NCBI GenBank assembly: GCA_947499715.1
Contig: CANMPL010000005.1
Span: 186,001 to 250,000, forward strand
Origin: an uncultured Paracoccaceae bacterium
GTDB lineage: Bacteria; Pseudomonadota; Alphaproteobacteria; Rhodobacterales; Rhodobacteraceae
Reading direction: 5' to 3'
DNA: 64,000 nt
Below the pieces are notes generated by a model. That model saw nothing but the letters and a program-made list of their open reading frames with translations. It was not told the origin of the DNA and did not search any database. Positions 10,260 through 18,057 of the stretch are shown here, piece after piece (position 1 is the first letter of the stretch; the number at the start of each line of letters is the position of its first letter). A program made the position numbers and the translations under genes.

Positions 10260-10970
10260 TTAGCCGTATCGATTGGGCCCCAAGGTGCCCCGCGTGCAGT
10301 AAAATACAAGTATAACAACAAGATAGGCGACAATTCCAATCGCCGCCACACCCAGAAGCACCAGCCCTAAACCGGATTCTGCCCCGGTCAATGTGTCGAT
10401 CCCATCATAGGACATTGCCGCCAGCAGCGTGATCGCAACAGTCGCCAGCATTGCGCCTCCGATCCACCAGCCCGATCGATCAATGTCGTGCAATCTGCGC
10501 CACGCGACAGCAAGTCCCGGAATAAACAGGATCAAGGACCCGATCGTATTCAATGGCGATAGATCGCCCGTTGCCCCTAGCACAAAACCATCGATGAACC
10601 CGGTGACAAAACCAATCAGGAACTGCCACAACACAAAATACCAATATTCAGACCGACTGGCCCGGCCTGAAAACGTGGCATATTTCCCCATGCAGACCTT
10701 AAACGCCTCGCCCAGATTGCGCGACGGTGCCCCGACATAAAGACCATCCGGGCCGATCTGCCCCCCCATGGCCATTCCCGGATGGTGCGACGCCATCACA
10801 CCCGGCATCTCGAAATGCAGCGCGGCGGTTTCCCACACCGGCAAGCCCTCATGCCAGACAAGGGACTGCGGACCAATGACGCCCTGCGCGATCAGGTCCT
10901 CAATCTCGTGGCTTTCAAAGGGCCCCTTGCTGTCTTGTCCAACGACATAAAACCATTGCTCTGACTTCAT
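10260..10970 (-). CDS. GYF_2 and DUF805 domain membrane protein
   Basis: A 236-residue protein with two parts. Residues 1-55 match the GYF_2 pattern (EQWFYVVGQDSKGPF, then LVWHEGLPVWETA), a small cytoplasmic fold thought to bind proline-rich or protein ligands. Residues from about 85 match DUF805, beginning at YATFSGRASRSEYWYF and containing AWRRLHDIDRSGWW, with four or so membrane helices. The start at 10970 was preferred because the GYF_2 domain begins there. It lies between glpD and glpK with gaps of 102 and 15 bases, so it is probably transcribed with glycerol genes. Its role there is unknown; it is not a GlpF-type channel. Confidence 0.85.
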   Translation of the reverse strand: MKSEQWFYVVGQDSKGPFESHEIEDLIAQGVIGPQSLVWHEGLPVWETAALHFEMPGVMASHHPGMAMGGQIGPDGLYVGAPSRNLGEAFKVCMGKYATFSGRASRSEYWYFVLWQFLIGFVTGFIDGFVLGATGDLSPLNTIGSLILFIPGLAVAWRRLHDIDRSGWWIGGAMLATVAITLLAAMSYDGIDTLTGAESGLGLVLLGVAAIGIVAYLVVILVFYCTRGTLGPNRYG

Positions 10971-11072
10971 GATATACTGCCTATCAAATGACCTGCACCA
11001 ATGCTGGCAAAACCCAACAGAAGGCGCAACATCCTCGGGCAGCACTCAGTCAAAGTGTTCCCGACCAACACG

Positions 11073-12620
11073 TCAACCAGCCTTGGCCATAAAGACATCC
11101 AGCTTTGCAATCTCTTCCTTGGTCATCCGCAGCCCCAGCTTGCTGCGCCGCCAGACAATATCCGCAGCCGCACATGCGTATTCGTGGGTCATCAGCCACC
11201 GCACCTCTGCCTCTGTCAGGGACGCACCAAAGTCCTGCCCCAAGTCCGCCGCCGACGTTGCCGCGCCCAAAACATCACGCGCTTGCGTGCCGTAGGCCCG
11301 CACCAAACGCCGTGCCCAACGATCATCAAGGAACCCAAAATCATCCCGCAAACGCACGATCAGCTTTTCAACATCCCCAACCGGAAAGTCCCCCCCCGGC
11401 AAGGCCACGCCAGCCGTCCAAGGACCAGTTCCACCGACCAACGGCGAGAGCTTTTTCATCACGTTTTCTGCCAGCTTCCGATAGGTCGTGATCTTGCCAC
11501 CGAAGATGCTAAGCAACGGCGGCCCGTTTTCATCCAGCGACAAGACGTAATCGCGGGTTGCTGCTGTCGCTGACTTTGCACCGTCGTCATAAAGCGGACG
11601 CACGCCGGAATAGGTCCAGACGACATCATCCCGCGTCACCGGCTTTTCAAAATACTGGCTGGCAAAGTTGCAAAGGTAGTCCTGCTCTGCTTCCGTCGCG
11701 ATTGGTGTGCGGTTGAGGTCATCATGTTCAGCGTCCGTGGTCCCGATCAGCGTGAAATCCGTCTCATATGGAATGGCAAAAATGATCCGGCCATCTTCAC
11801 CCTGAAAGAAATAGCACTTGTCGTGGTCATAAAGTTTCTTGGTGACGATATGGCTGCCGCGAACAAGCCGGATCCCTTCGGATGTGTTCATTCGCACGGT
11901 ATTGCGCACGACATCTTCGACCCACGGCCCACCTGCGTTGACCAAGGCCCGCGCTGTGACGGTCTGGATGCCCGCCGGGCCTTCAACCGTGATCACCCAA
12001 TGATCCGCTTCGCGCCGGGCCTGTGTGACCTTGGTGCGCACCATGATCTTGGCACCGCGCAATTCTGCATCACGCGCATTCAGCACAACAAGGCGCGAAT
12101 CCTCGATCCAGCAGTCAGAATACTCATAAGCCTGCGCGAATTTCTGCTTGAGCGGACGCCCCAACGGATCCTTGGTCAAATCCACCGTGCGAGTCCCCGG
12201 CAAAATCTGTCGCCCGCCCAGATTGTCATACATGAACAAACCAAGCCGGATCAGCCAGGCCGGCCTGCGGCCTTTCATCCAAGGCATGACAAACGACAAC
12301 AACCGTGACGTCGGTGTTTCGTTCTCGAACCGCATATCCTTATGATAAGGCAGCACAAAACGCATCGGCCAAGAGATATGCGGCATCGCCCGCAACAAAA
12401 CCTCGCGCTCGATCAAGGCCTTGCGCACCAAGCCGAACTCAAAGAATTCAAGGTAGCGTAACCCGCCGTGGAACAACTTGGTAGAGGCCGAAGACGTCGC
12501 GGACGCCAAATCATTCATCTCGGCGAGTGCGACGCGCAAGCCGCGCCCCTGCGCGTCCCGTGCCACGCCAACCCCGTTAATTCCGCCGCCGATGACAAAT
12601 AGGTCAAAATCCGTAGACAT
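11073..12620 (-). CDS. glpD: Glycerol-3-phosphate dehydrogenase (aerobic, FAD)
   Basis: GlpD is a membrane-associated flavoprotein that oxidises glycerol 3-phosphate to dihydroxyacetone phosphate and passes electrons to ubiquinone. The 515-residue product starts with the FAD dinucleotide-binding motif FVIGGGINGVGVARDA and continues with STKLFHGGLRYLE, typical of the family; the C-terminal domain ends around WLMTHEYACAAADIVWRRSKLGL. The ATG at 12620 has GAGGAA at a proper distance, whereas the ATG two codons upstream overlaps that element. It heads the glp operon and is divergent from glpR, with GlpR-like half-sites in between. Confidence 0.96.
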   Translation of the reverse strand: MSTDFDLFVIGGGINGVGVARDAQGRGLRVALAEMNDLASATSSASTKLFHGGLRYLEFFEFGLVRKALIEREVLLRAMPHISWPMRFVLPYHKDMRFENETPTSRLLSFVMPWMKGRRPAWLIRLGLFMYDNLGGRQILPGTRTVDLTKDPLGRPLKQKFAQAYEYSDCWIEDSRLVVLNARDAELRGAKIMVRTKVTQARREADHWVITVEGPAGIQTVTARALVNAGGPWVEDVVRNTVRMNTSEGIRLVRGSHIVTKKLYDHDKCYFFQGEDGRIIFAIPYETDFTLIGTTDAEHDDLNRTPIATEAEQDYLCNFASQYFEKPVTRDDVVWTYSGVRPLYDDGAKSATAATRDYVLSLDENGPPLLSIFGGKITTYRKLAENVMKKLSPLVGGTGPWTAGVALPGGDFPVGDVEKLIVRLRDDFGFLDDRWARRLVRAYGTQARDVLGAATSAADLGQDFGASLTEAEVRWLMTHEYACAAADIVWRRSKLGLRMTKEEIAKLDVFMAKAG

Positions 12621-12695
12621 CTTCATTCCTCATGTTCCGCCCCGCCTTACCGCCCCCGTTGACGACAGCAAGAGGATAATGGCGTCACGCTCGCT

Positions 12696-12746
12696 TATGT
12701 TCGACCGAATACCTATTTTCAAAAGCCGTAGCTTTCATTATGTTCG
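12696..12746. promoter_or_regulatory. Putative GlpR operators between glpD and glpR
   Basis: The octamer TATGTTCG occurs at 12696-12703 and again at 12739-12746, 43 bases apart, about four helical turns. TATGTTCG is the half-site of the E. coli GlpR operator. The first copy is followed by an imperfect inverted half (CGAATA). Placement between glpD and glpR supports control of both genes by GlpR; this is inference from sequence similarity. Confidence 0.6.
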
Positions 12747-12767
12747 CTTTTTGCCTAAACCGAACTC

Positions 12768-13526
12768 ATGAACACCCAATCCCGCCACACCGCAATCCTG
12801 ACTGCTGCCCGCCGCAACGGCAAGGTTCAGGCAACCCCACTTTCGGAACAACTCAATGTCGCGGTGCAAACCATACGCCGCGACCTGCGCAGCCTTTGCG
12901 CCGCTGGCCTACTCGAAAGGGTCCACGGCGGGGCCGTCTTGCCCTCTGGCGTGCGCAACATCGGCTACGATGATCGCCGGTCCGTCAATCGCGATGCCAA
13001 GGCCCGGATCGCTGCGACAGCAGCAAACCTGATCCCCGACAATGCCTCTCTCTTTCTCAATATCGGCACCACGACAGAGGCAGTCGCCCGCGCCCTGCGC
13101 CACCACCAAAACCTGATGGTCGTGACCAATAACCTCAACGTTGCCAATATTCTCGCCGACGCGCCGCAATGCGAAGTCATCGTTGCCGGTGGACGCCTGC
13201 GCCGCGCCGATGGTGGCCTTGTTGGCGATCTGGCGGCATTGGCAATCGCGCGGTTTCAGGTCGACTTTGCCGTAATCGGCACATCCGCCATTGATGGCAC
13301 GGGTAACCTTCTGGACTTTGATCCCGAAGAGGTGCGGGTCAGCCAACAAATCCTTGCCGCGTCCCGCGCTACAATCGTCGTCGCCGACGCTGGCAAATTC
13401 AGCCGCAAAGCGCCCGTGCGCATCGGCACCCTGGCCGAGGTCGATCACTTCGTCACAGACATCGCCCCATCAAAGCAGCTTGCCCAAACGCTGCGGGATG
13501 CTCAGACGCAGGTGCACCTCGCCTAG
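12768..13526 (+). CDS. glpR: DeoR-family repressor of glycerol metabolism
   Basis: A 252-residue DeoR-type regulator. Residues 1-57 form the winged helix-turn-helix ([19 protein letters not shown], then ERVHGGA, the DeoR signature). The rest is the sugar-phosphate-binding DeoRC domain with [24 protein letters not shown] and a [12 protein letters not shown] segment. Glycerol 3-phosphate is the likely inducer, by analogy with GlpR. It is transcribed divergently from the glpD operon and flanked by TATGTTCG half-sites. Its stop codon overlaps the convergent rlmE stop by four bases (CTAG). Confidence 0.92.
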   Translation: MNTQSRHTAILTAARRNGKVQATPLSEQLNVAVQTIRRDLRSLCAAGLLERVHGGAVLPSGVRNIGYDDRRSVNRDAKARIAATAANLIPDNASLFLNIGTTTEAVARALRHHQNLMVVTNNLNVANILADAPQCEVIVAGGRLRRADGGLVGDLAALAIARFQVDFAVIGTSAIDGTGNLLDFDPEEVRVSQQILAASRATIVVADAGKFSRKAPVRIGTLAEVDHFVTDIAPSKQLAQTLRDAQTQVHLA

Positions 13527-14233
13527 CCCTTAAAGCCCCGTGCCACGACAAACTTTTCCGAACTGTCAGACCGTGACGACGGCGGTTTGACATTGGCAAC
13601 AGACGTAAACCGCGACTTGAGAAGCTTCTGCAACTCGCCCTCCGCACCACCGGCAAGGACCTTTGCCACAAATGTCCCGCCCTCGACCAGCACATCAAAC
13701 GCAAAATATGCCGCCGCCTCGCACAATGCGATGATCCGCAGATGGTCTGTTTGCTTATGCCCGGATGCACTGGCCGCCATATCAGACATCACCACATCGG
13801 CCTGCCCGTCCAACCACGCCATCACCTGCTTGTCGGCGTCATCTTCCATGAAATCAAGCTGGTAGACCTCTGCGCCCGCAATCGGCTCCACCTCCTGCAG
13901 ATCCACGCCCAACACCCGGCCAACGGCCTTGCTAGGCTTTTCAGCCAATGCATTGACGCGGCGCACCGCGACCTGACACCACCCACCGGGGGCACAGCCC
14001 AAATCCACCACCCGCGCACCGGGCACGAGAAATCGGTACTTGTCGTCCAGCTCCAATATCTTGAACGCTGCCCGCCCGCGATAGCCTTCCACCTTGGCGC
14101 GTTTAACGTAAGGATCATTCAACTGCCGCTGCAACCAGCGTGTCGACGATGTCGTGCGTCCGCGCGCTGACTTGACCTTCACCGTCAAATCACGCTGCCC
14201 GCGCCCCGAAGTGTTCTTACCTGGCTTCTTCAT
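13523..14233 (-). CDS. rlmE: 23S rRNA uridine-2'-O-methyltransferase RlmE (FtsJ)
   Basis: RlmE 2'-O-methylates U2552 of 23S rRNA in the 50S subunit. The 236-residue product has a basic N-terminal extension, SAM motif [11 protein letters not shown], and the K-D-K-E catalytic set of the family: Lys in the [15 protein letters not shown] stretch, Asp in VMSDMAA, Lys in FVAKVLAGG and Glu in [15 protein letters not shown]. Length is usual for alphaproteobacteria. It follows the Ppx/GppA gene on the same strand after a 66-base gap that contains a palindromic repeat. Confidence 0.94.
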   Translation of the reverse strand: MKKPGKNTSGRGQRDLTVKVKSARGRTTSSTRWLQRQLNDPYVKRAKVEGYRGRAAFKILELDDKYRFLVPGARVVDLGCAPGGWCQVAVRRVNALAEKPSKAVGRVLGVDLQEVEPIAGAEVYQLDFMEDDADKQVMAWLDGQADVVMSDMAASASGHKQTDHLRIIALCEAAAYFAFDVLVEGGTFVAKVLAGGAEGELQKLLKSRFTSVANVKPPSSRSDSSEKFVVARGFKG

Positions 14234-14250
14234 TGTCTTTCTTTGGTTCT

Positions 14251-14292
14251 CAAATATCCCCGCCGGAGGCTCCGATTTTTCGCCGAAAAATC
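14251..14292. repeat. Intergenic palindromic repeat, copy 1
   Basis: The gap between the Ppx/GppA gene and rlmE holds AAATATCCCCG followed by a perfect palindrome with nine-base arms around one C, GATTTTTCG and CGAAAAATC (14274-14292). The AAATATCC module and similar A/T-rich palindromes recur in other gaps of this window (47115, 55179 and 62050), which suggests a dispersed intergenic element. Confidence 0.5.
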
Positions 14293-14299
14293 GCGAAAC

Positions 14300-15412
14300 T
14301 TAGAAGGGCGCGTCTTCCAACACCCCATCTGCCGACATTTGCGCATAAAGCAACCCCTCGCGCAGTCCCCGATCCGCCACCGACAGCCGATCCGTCGGCC
14401 ACAATCGCATCAAGGCCTGCAAAATAGCTGCACCGGACATGATCAACGCCTGCCGATCCTTGCCAATGCGCGGGTCACTGCGCCGCCCCTGCGGGCCCAG
14501 CGTCAAATAGTTGCGGATCACCGTATCAATCTGATCGCTGGTCATCCGCAAACCATCCACCTTGGTCCGGTCATAGCGCTTCAACCCCAAATGACTGGCG
14601 GCAACGGTCGTCACGGTCCCGCTGGTGCCGACAATCTGGAACCCCTCGCGCACCTGTTGCGCGGCAGATGGCGCAAACTCTGTCAGGTTTTCTTCAAAAA
14701 ACCACGACATCAGCGCAAAACGTGCCGCGTCGTCTTCAACGTCCGAAAATTGATCGCGCAGCGTCGCAACCCCCAAGGGCACCGAGATCCAATCAACCAC
14801 TTTGGCCGCCGCAAACGGTCCCGGATCCGCACCAAAGCCCGCATGCAGCCGCATAATCGCACGGGGCCGCTCGCGTGCCGGGACATGTGCCAGATCAATC
14901 CAAACCAATTCGGTTGACCCGCCACCAATATCAACGACCAGCAACTGCTCTGTCTTGGTGCTCACAAGCGGCGCGCAGGAAATCACCGCCAGCCGCGCTT
15001 CTTCTTCGGGCTTGATAATTTCAAGCTTCATGCCCGTCTCGCGCCGCACCTGATGGACAAAGGCAACGCCATTCTTGGCCCGCCGGCAGGCTTCGGTCGC
15101 AACAAGCCGCATCCGTGTCACGCCGTGGCGATCCAGCTTCTGGCGGCAAATCCGCATCGCCGAAATCGTCCGGTTCATCGACGCGCGCGACAATTTCCCA
15201 GTACTTTCAAGCCCTTGACCTAGCTGCACCGACTTTGAAAAGGAATCCAACACGTGAAACTGACTGCCCTTTGGCTGGGCAATCAGCATCCTGCAAGAAT
15301 TTGTGCCCAGATCAAGCGCCGCATAAAGCGTGGCCGGATCCGGGGTCTGTGGCGCGGGGGTATCGACCGCTTTAGGGAACGCGCCCGCACCAAAGGGACG
15401 CTTGGGCGCCAT
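14300..15412 (-). CDS. Ppx/GppA family exopolyphosphatase/guanosine pentaphosphatase
   Basis: A 370-residue ASKHA-fold phosphatase. Members hydrolyse polyphosphate or convert pppGpp to ppGpp. Motifs visible are YAALDLGTNSCRMLIA (phosphate 1), LVVDIGGGSTELVW (phosphate 2) and the QIVGTSGTVTTVAA-type adenosine region (here FQIVGTSGTVTTVA). It lacks the long C-terminal HD-like extension of full-size Ppx, so which substrate it uses is open. The start at 15412 has GGAGGG eight bases upstream; an ATG five codons earlier is also possible. rlmE follows, a pairing often seen in Rhodobacterales. Confidence 0.88.
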   Translation of the reverse strand: MAPKRPFGAGAFPKAVDTPAPQTPDPATLYAALDLGTNSCRMLIAQPKGSQFHVLDSFSKSVQLGQGLESTGKLSRASMNRTISAMRICRQKLDRHGVTRMRLVATEACRRAKNGVAFVHQVRRETGMKLEIIKPEEEARLAVISCAPLVSTKTEQLLVVDIGGGSTELVWIDLAHVPARERPRAIMRLHAGFGADPGPFAAAKVVDWISVPLGVATLRDQFSDVEDDAARFALMSWFFEENLTEFAPSAAQQVREGFQIVGTSGTVTTVAASHLGLKRYDRTKVDGLRMTSDQIDTVIRNYLTLGPQGRRSDPRIGKDRQALIMSGAAILQALMRLWPTDRLSVADRGLREGLLYAQMSADGVLEDAPF

Positions 15413-15620
15413 CGTCACGCCCTCCATTTTCGAGTTACCCTCAACCTAGGCGCTCGACCCTGCCCGCGCAAGCGCTGTCAGCGCTCCGCATGAATGAAAC
15501 TCAAATTCTCTATGCAGGGAATGACCGCGCCGCACACTGGTGCACAGCTTCACAAACAGCAATAACACCTGCGTCGCCCTTGTCTTATAGCATGTCGAAA
15601 ATCGGCATTTGGGACCCATA

Positions 15621-15637
15621 TCCGGTGCTACACCGGA
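15621..15637. promoter_or_regulatory. Palindrome in the leader of the C1 operon
   Basis: TCCGGTG and CACCGGA are perfect inverted arms separated by CTA. The site ends 24 bases before the first start codon of the folate/corrinoid operon, so it may be an operator or a 5'-leader hairpin. The 250-base gap between the Ppx/GppA gene and this operon holds nothing else I recognise. Confidence 0.35.
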
Positions 15638-15661
15638 ACCAACACAACTGCGGAGGATTTC

Positions 15662-15958
15662 ATGGCAGACGTCACAATCGTGTATTGGCGCGACATGCCC
15701 GCGCAGGTCATCGTCGGCAAGGGCCGCCGCGGCACAAAATTGCCCCTGCCAGAGCGGTTTGAACAGGCCATTGACCGGGCCGCAATGAAATCTGGTGCCG
15801 CCGAATCCGACGCCTATCTCGAAGGGTTCCGCAAGGCAGACCCCTACCCTGTTGATGGTGCTGACGCCGATGTTGCCGCCGCCGAAGTGGCGCGGATTGA
15901 TGCCGAATACGATCTCGAAAAGATCAAAACACTGATTGCAAACGATGGCTGGGCCTAG
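15662..15958 (+). CDS. Small conserved protein ('virulence factor' family) of the C1 operon
   Basis: A 98-residue soluble protein with no signal or membrane segment, rich in acidic residues, opening MADVTIVYWRDMPAQVIVGK. From memory, this sequence type carries the database label 'virulence factor', which has no mechanistic basis. It is the first gene of an operon with a MetF-like reductase and a methyl-THF:corrinoid methyltransferase, so a role in folate or corrinoid C1 transfer is more plausible. GGAGG lies just before the ATG. The gap to the next start codon is 31 bases. No catalytic motif is visible. Confidence 0.75.
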   Translation: MADVTIVYWRDMPAQVIVGKGRRGTKLPLPERFEQAIDRAAMKSGAAESDAYLEGFRKADPYPVDGADADVAAAEVARIDAEYDLEKIKTLIANDGWA

Positions 15959-15989
15959 ACCCTTCCCCCAACGCCTGAAGGAGACTGTC

Positions 15990-16934
15990 GTGTCACTCAT
16001 GCCCTTCCTCAAGAAAAAAGACGCCGCACCCCAGGGCGAGGTCAATCCGCAGATTGAGGCCTTCCTGAAGGATTACTCGATCGAAGTGATGCCGCGCACG
16101 GCAGAGAAAATCGAAGATTTTCAATCACTCCTGCCCGCTGGCACCCGCGTCTATATCGCCCATATTGAAGGCACACCAATTGACGACATGGTCGCCACCG
16201 CAAAGCGGCTGAATGCGGACGGCTACAACGTCATGCCGCATTTCCCCGCGCGCATCATCAAAGACCAGGCCACCCTGGCCGATTGGATCGCCCGTTATCA
16301 AGGCGAAGCGGACGTCAAACAGGCCCTGCTTTTGGCGGGCGGCGTTGCTGAACCCCATGGTGATTTCCACAGTTCCATGCAGCTCCTTGAAACCGGGCTC
16401 TTTGGCGATGCGGGCTTTACCAACCTGCACGTGGCCGGGCACCCCGAAGGCAACAAGGATATCGACCCCGATGGGTCCATGACCAACGTCAATGATGCCC
16501 TGCGCTGGAAACAGGCCTTCAGCGACACATCAGACGCTGACATGGCGCTGGCCACCCAATTCGCCTTTGAGGCCCAGCCGATCATTGACTGGGCCGACGG
16601 GCTGAAAGCCGCAGGGATCGAGCTCCCTATCCACATCGGCATCGCTGGACCCGCGAAATTGCAAACGCTGATCAAATTCGCCATCGCTTGTGGCGTCGGC
16701 CCCTCGCTGAAGGTGCTGCAAAAACGCGCGATGGATGTGACCAAGCTGCTTCTGCCTTACGAGCCCACCGACGTTCTGACGGCACTTGCCGCCCACAAGG
16801 CCGCAAACCCCGACTTCAACATCACAAACGTCCATTTCTTCCCGCTGGGCGGGATCAAGACCAACGCAAAATGGGCCATCGCCCAGGGCGGCGCGAACAC
16901 CGTACCCGCCAATCCCAACAAGGAACCCGCATGA
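15990..16934 (+). CDS. Methylenetetrahydrofolate reductase-like protein
   Basis: A 314-residue TIM-barrel protein related to MetF, which interconverts 5,10-methylene-THF and 5-methyl-THF using FAD. Recognisable are VMPRTAEKIEDFQ, YIAHIEGTPIDDMVATAKRL, NVMPHFPARII, a glycine-rich ALLLAGGVAEP and FTNLHVAGHPEGN, the family's flavin/folate region. The GTG at 15990 was chosen because AAGGAG lies six bases upstream; an ATG at 15999 is the alternative. It overlaps the methyltransferase gene by ATGA. In this setting it likely oxidises methyl-THF formed by demethylation, or supplies methyl groups. It is not next to metH. Confidence 0.85.
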   Translation: MSLMPFLKKKDAAPQGEVNPQIEAFLKDYSIEVMPRTAEKIEDFQSLLPAGTRVYIAHIEGTPIDDMVATAKRLNADGYNVMPHFPARIIKDQATLADWIARYQGEADVKQALLLAGGVAEPHGDFHSSMQLLETGLFGDAGFTNLHVAGHPEGNKDIDPDGSMTNVNDALRWKQAFSDTSDADMALATQFAFEAQPIIDWADGLKAAGIELPIHIGIAGPAKLQTLIKFAIACGVGPSLKVLQKRAMDVTKLLLPYEPTDVLTALAAHKAANPDFNITNVHFFPLGGIKTNAKWAIAQGGANTVPANPNKEPA

Positions 16935-17998
16935 CCCGCACAATTGTCGAATCCAAGACCAAGACCGCCATCATCGGCTTTGACCAGCCGTTCTGCGTGA
17001 TCGGCGAGCGGATCAATCCCACAGGTCGCAAGATCCTTGCCGAAGAGCTTGAGCGCGGTGATTTTTCCCGTGTCGAGGCGGACGCCTTGGCACAAGCCGC
17101 CGCCGGGGCCACAATTCTCGACATCAACTCGGGCGCTGTGTTTTCGAACAAAATGGCCGAAGACCCGCGTTACGCCGACAACAACTTTGTCGAACCGCCC
17201 CTGATGATGGAAATGGTCAAACGGGTGCAGGCCATTGTCGACACGCCGCTTTGCATCGACAGCTCTGTCCCCGGTGCGCTTGAGAACGGCCTCGCCGCCG
17301 CTGAGGGCCGCCCGCTTCTGAATTCCGTCACCGGTGAAGAAGAGCGTCTGGAACTCGTCTTGCCGCTGGTCAAGAAATATAACGTGCCCGTTGTGGCGAT
17401 CTCCAACGATGACACCGGCATTTCCGAAGATCCCGATGTGCGCTTTGCCGTCGCCAAAAAGATTGTTGAACGCGCCGCCGACTTTGGCATTCCCGCGCAT
17501 GACATCGTCGTTGACCCGCTGGTGATGCCAATTGGTGCTATGGGCACCGCCGGGCTCCAGGTCTTTACCCTTGTGCGTCGCCTGCGCGAAGAACTGGGCG
17601 TCAACACGACCTGCGGCGCGTCCAATATCTCATTCGGTCTGCCCAACCGTCACGGCATCAACAACGCCTTCCTGCCGATGGCCATGGCCGCTGGGATGAC
17701 AAGCGCCATCATGAACCCCGTTGCCCTGCCCATCGGCCCCAAAAAACTGGCCGAGAAAAAGGCCGAAGTCGCCGCCGCTGGCATCATCCTGCCCGAAGAC
17801 ATGGACGATGAAACCTTTGTGACCCTCTTTGGCATGGGATCCACCAAGCCGCGCGCCGGCAAGGAGATGGAGGCGATCCGCGCCGCCAACTTCCTGACAG
17901 ACAACGACCCCTCTGGCGGCGAATGGATCAAGTTCAACCGCGCCCCCGTCAAAGAGGGCGAAGGCCGCGCCCGCACCGGCCGCCGTCGTCGCGCCTAA
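16931..17998 (+). CDS. Methyltetrahydrofolate:corrinoid methyltransferase
   Basis: A 355-residue dihydropteroate-synthase-fold enzyme that moves a methyl group between a corrinoid protein and tetrahydrofolate. It contains VIGERINPTGRKILAEEL, ATILDINSGAVF, a PLCIDSSVPGALE strand, PLLNSVTGEEERLE and TCGASNISFGLPNRHGIN, as in AcsE/MtgA/MtvA-type enzymes. The C-terminus carries an unusual arginine-rich tail (GEGRARTGRRRRA). Its start overlaps the MetF-like gene by ATGA. A strong bidirectional terminator follows. Partners elsewhere in the window are the RACo-like activator at 34090 and the MttB-family enzyme at 60494. Confidence 0.88.
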   Translation: MTRTIVESKTKTAIIGFDQPFCVIGERINPTGRKILAEELERGDFSRVEADALAQAAAGATILDINSGAVFSNKMAEDPRYADNNFVEPPLMMEMVKRVQAIVDTPLCIDSSVPGALENGLAAAEGRPLLNSVTGEEERLELVLPLVKKYNVPVVAISNDDTGISEDPDVRFAVAKKIVERAADFGIPAHDIVVDPLVMPIGAMGTAGLQVFTLVRRLREELGVNTTCGASNISFGLPNRHGINNAFLPMAMAAGMTSAIMNPVALPIGPKKLAEKKAEVAAAGIILPEDMDDETFVTLFGMGSTKPRAGKEMEAIRAANFLTDNDPSGGEWIKFNRAPVKEGEGRARTGRRRRA

Positions 17999-18001
17999 AC
18001 C

Positions 18002-18041
18002 AAAAAGGCCGGAGTGGAGTGATCCAACCCGGCCTTTTTTT
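18002..18041. terminator. Bidirectional terminator between C1 operon and agl operon
   Basis: AAAAAGGCCGG at 18002-18012 pairs with CCGGCCTTTTT at 18029-18039. The flanking A and T runs make it work on both strands, fitting its position between two convergent operons. Confidence 0.88.
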
Positions 18042-18057
18042 CCGCTTTTTCAGAACC

